NCBI RefSeq assembly: GCF_964204645.1
Contig: NC_134026.1
Coordinates: 24,446,650-24,510,649 of the forward strand
Length of the DNA: 64,000 nucleotides
Source of the DNA: Tubulanus polymorphus
Taxonomy: Eukaryota; Nemertea; Palaeonemertea; Tubulaniformes; Tubulanidae
Reading direction: 5' to 3'
Both the position numbers and the translations under genes were made by a program. A model generated the notes under the pieces. The model was given only the letters and a program-made list of their open reading frames with translations. It did no database searches and was not told where the DNA came from. This document shows, in pieces, positions 57,571 to 64,000 of this stretch. The number at the start of each line of letters is the position of its first letter. Position 1 is the stretch's first letter.

Positions 57571-57987
57571 AATTATTCAATAATTCGGCCTGAATATCTC
57601 GCGGATTACACAAAAAATACTGCCGTGGATACCCTGATTTGAATATTCTCGGAGCTACCCTTTGTATTCGTCGGTACAGAAGAGACCTGCAAGTGGAGCC
57701 GGAAATTGCGGGAATGGCATTAATGGCGGTGTTATTGAAGCAGGTATAACTGTATGCCGTTTTACGGCATGCAGCCCCAATTAGCGGCCCCAGGGATCTT
57801 AACTGGATGGGTATTGTTCGTTAACGTCCCTGAGGATATTGAATGGTCATATCTGACATACTTACAGCCCTTTAGGGTAAATTGATTAATTATATTTCTA
57901 TGAGTAAATGTGGCTTTAAACGAACCAAAAAAGTCAAAATTCAGCAAAATATCCCTCCGGATTGTTGATTTAATCAGATAAATTTTT
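57571..57987. other. Left flank of the satellite, with one diverged unit
   Basis: 57786-57845 aligns with the 68-bp satellite consensus (CAGGGATCTTAACTGG, then TTAACGTCCCTGAGGATATT) but is diverged, so the array once extended further. 57933-57977 is an exact 45-bp copy of part of the protease-like exon at 60174-60218. No gene. Confidence 0.6.
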
Positions 57988-59268
57988 ACAACCCTGGGAA
58001 CTTTGACTGGACATTATCTGGCATATTTACATACCTGGGGCTGATATCTGCATTAACAACCCTAGGGACCTTAACTGGACATTATCTGGCATATTAACAT
58101 CCCCAGGGCTGATATCTGCATTAACAACCCTGGGGACCTTAACTGGACATTATCTGGCATATTAACATCCCTGAAGTTGATATTTACATTAACAACCCTA
58201 GGGACCTTACCTGGACATTATCTGGTATATTTACATCCCTGGGGGTTGATATTTACATTAACAACCCTGGGGACCTTAACTGGACATTATCTGGCATATT
58301 AACATCCCTGAAGTTGATATTTACATTAACAACCCTGGGGACCTTAACTGGACATTATCTGGCATATTAACATCCCTGAAGTTGATATTTACATTAACAA
58401 CCCTGGGGACCTTACCTGGACATTATCTGGTATATTTACATCCCTGGGGGTTGATATTTACATTAACAATTCTGGGGACCTTAACTGGACATTATCTGGC
58501 ATATTAACATCCCTGGGGTTGATATCTGCATTAACAACCCTGGGGACCTTAACTGGACATTATCTGGCATATTAACATCCCTGAAGTTGATATTTACATT
58601 AACAACCCTGGGGACCTTAAATGAACATTATCTGGCATATTTACATCCCTGAAGTTGATATTTATATTAACAACCCTGGGGACCTTAAATGAACATTATC
58701 TGGCATATTTACATCCCTGGGGGTTGATATTTACATTAACAACCCTGGGACCTTAAATGGACATTATCTGGCATATTAACATCCCTGAAGTTGATATTTA
58801 CATTAACAACCCTGGGGACCTTAACTGGACATTATCTGGCATATTAACATCCCTGAAGTTGATATTTACATTAACAACCCTGGGGACCTTACCTGGACAT
58901 TATCTGGTATATTTACATCCCTGGGGGTTGATATTTACATTAACAACCCTGGGGACCTTAACTGGACATTATCTGGCATATTAACATCCCTGAAGTTGAT
59001 ATTTACATTAACAACCCTGGGGACCTTACCTGGACATTATCTGGTATATTTACATCCCTGGGGGTTGATATTTACATTAACAACCCTGGGACCTTAAATG
59101 GACATTATCTGGCATTTTTACATCCCTGAAGTTGATATTTATATTAACAACCCTGGGGACCTTAAATGAACATTATCTGGCATATTTACATCCCTGAAGT
59201 TGATATCTGCATTAACAACCCTGGGGACCTTAACTGGACATTATCTGGCATATTAACATCCCTGGGGA
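57988..59268. repeat. 68-bp satellite array, about 19 units
   Basis: Head-to-tail units of about 68 bp with landmarks CATCCCTGAAGTTGATATTT, ACATTAACAACCCTGGGGAC and CATTATCTGGCATATTAA. Two variant classes are seen. Units with TTACCTGG and GGTATATTTA are always followed by CATCCCTGGGGGTTG; the more common class has TTAACTGG and GGCATATTAA. The TTACCTGG type starts at 58207, 58412, 58889 and 59026, distances that are near multiples of 68. This implies higher-order units of two or three monomers and spread by unequal exchange. The 75-codon frame at 58757-58984 is the repeat read through and not a gene. Confidence 0.97.
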
Positions 59269-59520
59269 TAGCTGACATCCTCTAACCATTCGTCCATCCA
59301 TCAACTTTCGATTCAAATTGCACCACGAGTCAGTATATCCATAAAAACATAGAAAATATCTCCTTTCACCAAAAAATACAGTAAACCTTGACCGACCAAC
59401 TTGAACTTAATAAGTGCAAGTCTGAATGAGTTGGTAATGTTTTACAATCCAATGTAAGAGAAAAACGATTACAGTATAAAATATATTTCGAATTGTCTAT
59501 TCACAAAATACAAAACATTA

Positions 59521-60972
59521 TTACAGTGCACAAATTGGACAAACACCTCTTCTCAATCGGCAACTTCCTTTACCCCTCTTGATACACTGCCTGTGCAGCC
59601 AAAAGAATTCACACCTCTCACATCCTTCCTTAAAAAGAGATAATCCAATAATCTGATCAGAGTATGGTAATAATAATATAAGTGATTATTAACAGCTTTT
59701 TTGTATCTCTTACCCAGAGAATTCTTTTGTGTTTGTCATCAGCTGGTTCCTTTTGGCCACACAACCGGCATACCATTTTTAGTATTTCTGTATCTATAGA
59801 AATATATATATTGTTCATTTCATTTATTTCAGATGTATCTTGACCACCAACAAGTTGCGCTTTGATCTACTGATAGAAGAGTACCTACCGCATACACCAT
59901 GGAGAATTTCCAGCACTTGTTCTTGCATAGATTCGATTCCAGAACTAGCTGATTCAAAATCCTCTAGCGAGGTTTCGCATATTAGACCTTCAGCGAACTG
60001 AAAGAAGAGAATTTCAGGTAATGCGAAGACCTATAAATTAAAGAAACTATCAGTGATTATTTTGAAGGAGTTATTGAATTTTTTTTGCTACTCACAGCAA
60101 GGCATAGAAGTCCACATGACGTGCTATCCTGCTGCTTAGTATGTGGAATTGTCCTGATTTTCCATTTGTTTCGGTCAAAATTCAGCAAAATATCCCTCCG
60201 GATTGTTGATTTAATCAGGCCACCATGTAGGTCTATTCGTGTCATGGCCCCATATTGATCGACTTTTTTTTCCTTCTGAAAATAACATAAGAATTTGTAA
60301 TAGAATGTATGATTTAACCTTACTTGGATCAGCCTCCCAGAATTCTGCCAAAATCATCTAATTAAAGAAAAAGTCCTCCCTGTTTTCATCACAATTTTTC
60401 AAAAGTAATAAATTTTTTTGTCATGTACGTCTCGGTTTGCAATCTAGCAACTTGTAAAAATTTATGTTCATCTCAATGTTCAATCTTGTAATTTTCAAAA
60501 AAAGTTTTTTCATTTCTCCCATTATTTGAATCAAATTCATCACAATTTTCACTCCTTTTTTATTTTTTTCTGCAGTCCTTCTGAGGTTTAATGTAGGAAA
60601 TACTCAAAATAATTCTAAAAAACTTTTTAAAAAAAATTTTTTCCCTGTTTTCTTCCAGTTTAAAGCACATATTATCAAATATTCCCTTAGCCCTCCCACT
60701 ATTTCGTGAAAAATTCTGAACTCCGACTAATAAAAAAGGCCTTAGTGTTAACTCACCAGCTCCGACGATAATTCTTGAGACCAAAGCTCTTAGAGTATGA
60801 TTCCCTTGGGCGTCAATTTCTTCATATGCATGGTCCTTCAATGAAACTTTACTCCATAACGCTTCTCCATCTGAATTTTCATCCGTAGATTTTTTTAGGG
60901 ACGCTACTACCACTTTTAAGAACTCCGACTTAAGTACGGAATTTTGTGTTGCCGTCTGAAGTGCAGGGATGT
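59521..60972 (-). CDS. Ulp1-like cysteine protease/PHD-finger protein, 3' part, likely transposon-derived
   Basis: Exons in transcript order: 60972-60757, 60344-60319, 60275-60096, 59997-59889, 59793-59714, 59628-59521 (stop TAA). All use GT-AG and keep frame. Exon 60275-60096 encodes a segment ending in KQQDSTSCGLLCLA, the Gln-x-Asp...Cys-Gly motif of C48 (Ulp1/SENP-type) peptidases, continued by FAEGLICETSLEDFE. The last two exons give a PHD-type zinc finger: CRLCGQKEP, then CERCEFFWLHRQC, then CPICAL at the stop. The exon fragment ending at 61747 (TVIFTGGIFSYNRLT) joins 60972 in phase, but going upstream it meets an in-frame TAA. The catalytic His and Asp were not found. Ulp1-like domains with PHD fingers occur in animal transposon-encoded proteins, and the repeat-rich setting agrees. 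It may be a decayed copy; the 5' part is missing or lies beyond the window. Confidence 0.6.
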
Positions 60973-62906
60973 CTAAAAAGAAAAAAAATATTTGCTGAAT
61001 TATGATCACTTGATTGTCACCAAGTCATGTGGTTCCATACATGTATTTATCAAGAAAAATTATCCTGTGAATTGTCAGATATGAGAATCATATATATTCG
61101 TTAAACAAGTATTTGAAACAATAAACATGTTTGGTACTTGCTTGAAACAATATCTACAGACCCCTTGTTATATTGAAGTAAAACCATTGCTGGCAAGTTC
61201 TTTTCTGATTTTATCTGAAAAATGTTATAATCATATGAAAATCTCGTAGGCCCTTTCATTTACTTTTGAATATATTATGAAAACATGATTCTTGTATGAT
61301 CTGTTCTTATAAAAGTAATTTTGTTTTCACCTTTTTAGTTATTCTTGCAAACCTTTTTCTTTCATTACACCTCAACTTCTGTAGAGAGGTCAGCTTGCGT
61401 TTAACAGTCTGAAGATGAGAATAATGCATGACCGTTACAAATTTATCAAAAACATATTTAACTACTGGTATAAGATAAGGGGTAGTAGATAAAACCCCTG
61501 GGTTGAAATCCTTTGAAGTAGGTAAAAATCTCTACTTGGTATTTTCAATCACATATCAAAAAAAAGATGATTCTCCAATTCTATTAGCTTGCAATAAAAC
61601 TGCAATATATCCAAACAGTGCAATAAACTCTTTCGATAGATTCTTAAATAAATAATTAGAACTGTGCGATTAACACTGAAACCAATTTTTCAGTTTCCTG
61701 CAAGATAAAGGGTTATGCTATGTGAACTTTTTTTTACCTGACTTACCTGTGAGGCGATTGTAGGAAAAAATACCACCAGTGAAAATGACAGTAGGAAAAA
61801 AATGCCATAGACATTCAGAATATAATTACTGCTTACGAATTTGATTTTAACTAACAATAGAGTAATAATTTTTGATTAACTTTTAATTTTTGATTTAAGT
61901 AATGTTCATAGTATGCCACAAACTAAAGAAATTTTAAGTGGAGAAACTTAGGGGTACTAAAATACAGCGCCAAATACAATAGCAGGTTTGAAATTCAATA
62001 GAAAGAGATCATTGATAAAATGACTGATAATTAATGCAGTCAACTCGAATACATATGTTCATAACAACTGAGTTCTTTTTCCTACTATACAAAAAGTGAC
62101 ATTTTTTCCTATGTTGCAAAATTTGGTGGCAATAGATATTGCCAACACAAGTTCTAGGGATTGTCCAAAGCAATGCAAGTATTATGTGAAAGTATTATGT
62201 AATTATGTGAAATTACCTACATTACCAAGTTAGCAAGGCTAGACTGGATCATTTTTTCAAACTCAAAAATCTTTTTTCAAGGACTGTGTTTTAGAAGTAT
62301 TTGTCATTTTTCATTAACTAAGAATTAACAAACACCCATAGAAATGATTCTAGCTGTCTTAATATCCATGATATCATAAAAGTGTGTAAGCAAACTTCTA
62401 TGACAATACAGACCATGAGCTTCACCTGGCCTTGCAATCCTATTGTCCTGTTGTTAACATGAACAATTGCCATGCAGTTGTGGTCCCACTAATTATTTAA
62501 GTATTGGCTGGATTCCTTACAATTAAGATAATGAAGTTGAACTAAGTAAATATTAACAGCTTTACTTAATGGGGAGCCACAACTCTGGAAATCGAAATTG
62601 TAAAAATCCATAATATGATCAATAATTTATTATGCTAGCTTGATTTCAAAATATTTAATAATTAATTCTAATAATTCATCGCATCGCACAGTTAAAAATA
62701 CTACAAGTAAAAAATTGCCAAGAGTTGATTTTTACCTACTTTGAAGATTTTGAGATGATTATTGTACCATTTGAATGAAAAGGTACTGCAAATCAATAGT
62801 TCATTAATACTAAGTTAATACTTAAAGTTACCGCACAGCTCAAATTTATCACGAGTTGAAGAAAATTCATCACACAGTTTAAATAGATTACACTAGCTAA
62901 ATAGAT
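60973..62906. other. AT-rich region upstream of the protease-like exons
   Basis: Strongly AT-rich. On the minus strand a partial exon ends at 61747 with donor GTAAGT; its 5' boundary is unclear because of the in-frame stop noted for the protease-like gene. No other exon, including one with a catalytic His, was recognised. Confidence 0.35.
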
Positions 62907-62968
62907 TACACAACTGTTTAAAAAAACACCTGACGATGATCTCTAGGTTGAGATCGAAACGTTGTGTA
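62907..62968 (+). ncRNA. Hammerhead-ribozyme-like fold
   Basis: Core CTGACGA (62930-62936) and GAAAC (62956-62960) flank a hairpin with a 6-bp stem, GATCTC/GAGATC (62938-62943 and 62950-62955), and loop TAGGTT. An outer 8-bp stem pairs TACACAAC (62907-62914) with GTTGTGTA (62961-62968). GTT at 62916-62918 sits where the cleavage triplet is expected. This is the type III hammerhead layout. Deviations: one extra T at 62915, one at 62937, and a weak helix I (GTTT/AAAC over an A-run). AATAAA follows at 62988-62993. Hammerheads with this layout are known from Penelope-like retroelements and retrozymes. Activity is not implied. Confidence 0.5.
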
Positions 62969-63370
62969 TTCTATATATTTTAGATTGAATAAATAAATTC
63001 TTGTTTTTAAATTCTTTTAATCTGTAAGTAGTGGGTTTTTATCTTATTATACGTTCACCACATTTGAGTGTGGTTATCGTTCTATCAAAATATTTCAATT
63101 TTGAATTTTGAAATATTACATAAGTTCATTAATTCCATCAATTTAACAATTTATTTAATTCTGAGAATTAAAAGTTAAAAAAACACGAATTGGAGAAATA
63201 TATTTAAATAATTGCTGACCAAAATGGATCATTCGATGATTCCAAAAATGTATTTTAGTGCAAATCCTATTTTTAGAATAGCCTACATGAAAATCTGAAA
63301 ATACGTATGGATGCCCTTGATTTTGAAAATGACGGATGTCACTGCTTTAAAAAAATGTTCTGTCACTTAC

Positions 63371-63562
63371 CGTATTCGTGAATGATTGTTCATCAGACAT
63401 CGTGTACTTTGTTTTGTCAATTCCTATATGTATATTTATCTCTTCCAGGTTGGTTGATCTAATAATAAGCGGGTTATGATCCTCAGCACCCAGAAGTATA
63501 TTTATATGCAGAGCCTCCGAAAATACCCGTGAAAGGATACTAATTAACGCTCTCAAAAACAT
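63371..63562 (-). other. Exon-like open frame with strong donor
   Basis: The minus-strand frame begins at ATG 63562 and reaches a GTAAGT donor at 63370 after QSFTNT in phase 0, about 64 codons. It contains FSEALHINILLGAEDHNPLI, which recalls the core strand of OTU-type or similar cysteine proteases (Ala-hydrophobic-I-x-I). It could be an upstream exon of the protease-like gene, or a separate transposon gene fragment. I could not link it to a downstream exon. Confidence 0.3.
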
Positions 63563-63567
63563 GGCAT

Positions 63568-63951
63568 GGCATTTATGATAAGGTTTAATTCAGGTGGCTG
63601 CTAGTTACTGATGGAATTTAATTACTGGCTAGGAAGCAGTTGTTAATTAATTATTTCTACCTGTTTCAGCTGCTTATTTTGTAAAGCGTCACCATTAATT
63701 TGATATTATAAGTCAGACCACTTGACAGAATGAAGTAGAATTGTACATTGTAATTACTTTGGCATTTATAAGGTTTAATTCAGGTGGCTGCTAGTTATTG
63801 ATAGAATTAAATTACTGGCTAGGAAGCAGTTGTTAATTAATTATTTCTACCCGTTTAAGCTGCTTATTTTGTAAAGTGTCACCATTAATTTGACATTATA
63901 AGTCAGACCACTTGACAGAATGAAGTAGAATTGTACAATGTAATTACTTTG
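63568..63951. repeat. Tandem duplication, two units of about 190 bp
   Basis: GGCATTTAT-AAGGTTTAATTC starts at 63568 and again at 63761, and the two units match to TGTAATTACTTT with only a few substitutions and a 3-base indel. No coding potential. The array may continue beyond the window as part of a longer satellite or a duplicated element end. Confidence 0.92.
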
Positions 63952-64000
63952 TATGGACAAGAATAATACAAATGTATCAAAATTATGATGAAATCTGTAA

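Noticed and set aside
58757-58984. 75-codon frame with repeated TLTTLGTL
   Set aside because: It is read-through of the 68-bp satellite (68 is not a multiple of 3, so the frame shifts between units) and no gene context exists.

Overview
The window is nuclear DNA of a bilaterian invertebrate. Genes have many GT-AG introns and lie in long AT-rich, repeat-bearing spacers. The gene set (a KLF1/2/4-type factor, a four-FAS1 matricellular protein, an Ig/FN3 adhesion receptor and a vesicular GABA/glycine transporter) is animal-specific and implies a nervous system. I cannot fix the phylum; a lophotrochozoan or an invertebrate deuterostome would fit. No bacterial, organellar or viral genes are apparent.

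Layout. 1-17.8 kb: no recognisable protein gene, but a tRNA-like SINE relic and two inverted-repeat MITE-like elements. 18.15-20.78 kb (+): a two-coding-exon KLF4-like zinc-finger factor. 24.0-25.7 kb (-): a 550-residue protein built from two copies of a degenerate GIY-YIG-like module. 29.5-34.5 kb (-): a 14-exon TGFBI/periostin-like secreted protein (EMI plus four FAS1). 35.2-41.9 kb (+): a 12-exon single-pass Ig/FN3 receptor, head-to-head with the previous gene across 716 bp. 43.5-53.5 kb (-): VIAAT/VGAT (SLC32A1, unc-47 family) with one 8.4-kb intron holding a 237-bp GT microsatellite and a 376-bp tandem duplication.

55-64 kb is a repeat-dominated accessory zone. It holds a perfect 72-bp palindrome, a foldback-like element whose arms are made of short TTACG-type subrepeats, and a 68-bp satellite array of about 19 units with variant types that alternate. 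A minus-strand Ulp1-like cysteine-protease/PHD-finger gene follows, probably of transposon origin. One 45-bp stretch of its exon is duplicated exactly at the other side of the satellite. Further on are a hammerhead-ribozyme-like fold and a 190-bp tandem duplication at the window end.

The splice models of the four spliced host genes were built by hand from GT/AG sites and reading phase, and every junction keeps frame (353, 860, 982 and 528 residues). The host genes do not form an obvious pathway. The TGFBI-like and Ig/FN3 genes share a divergent promoter region and both encode cell-surface or matrix adhesion proteins.
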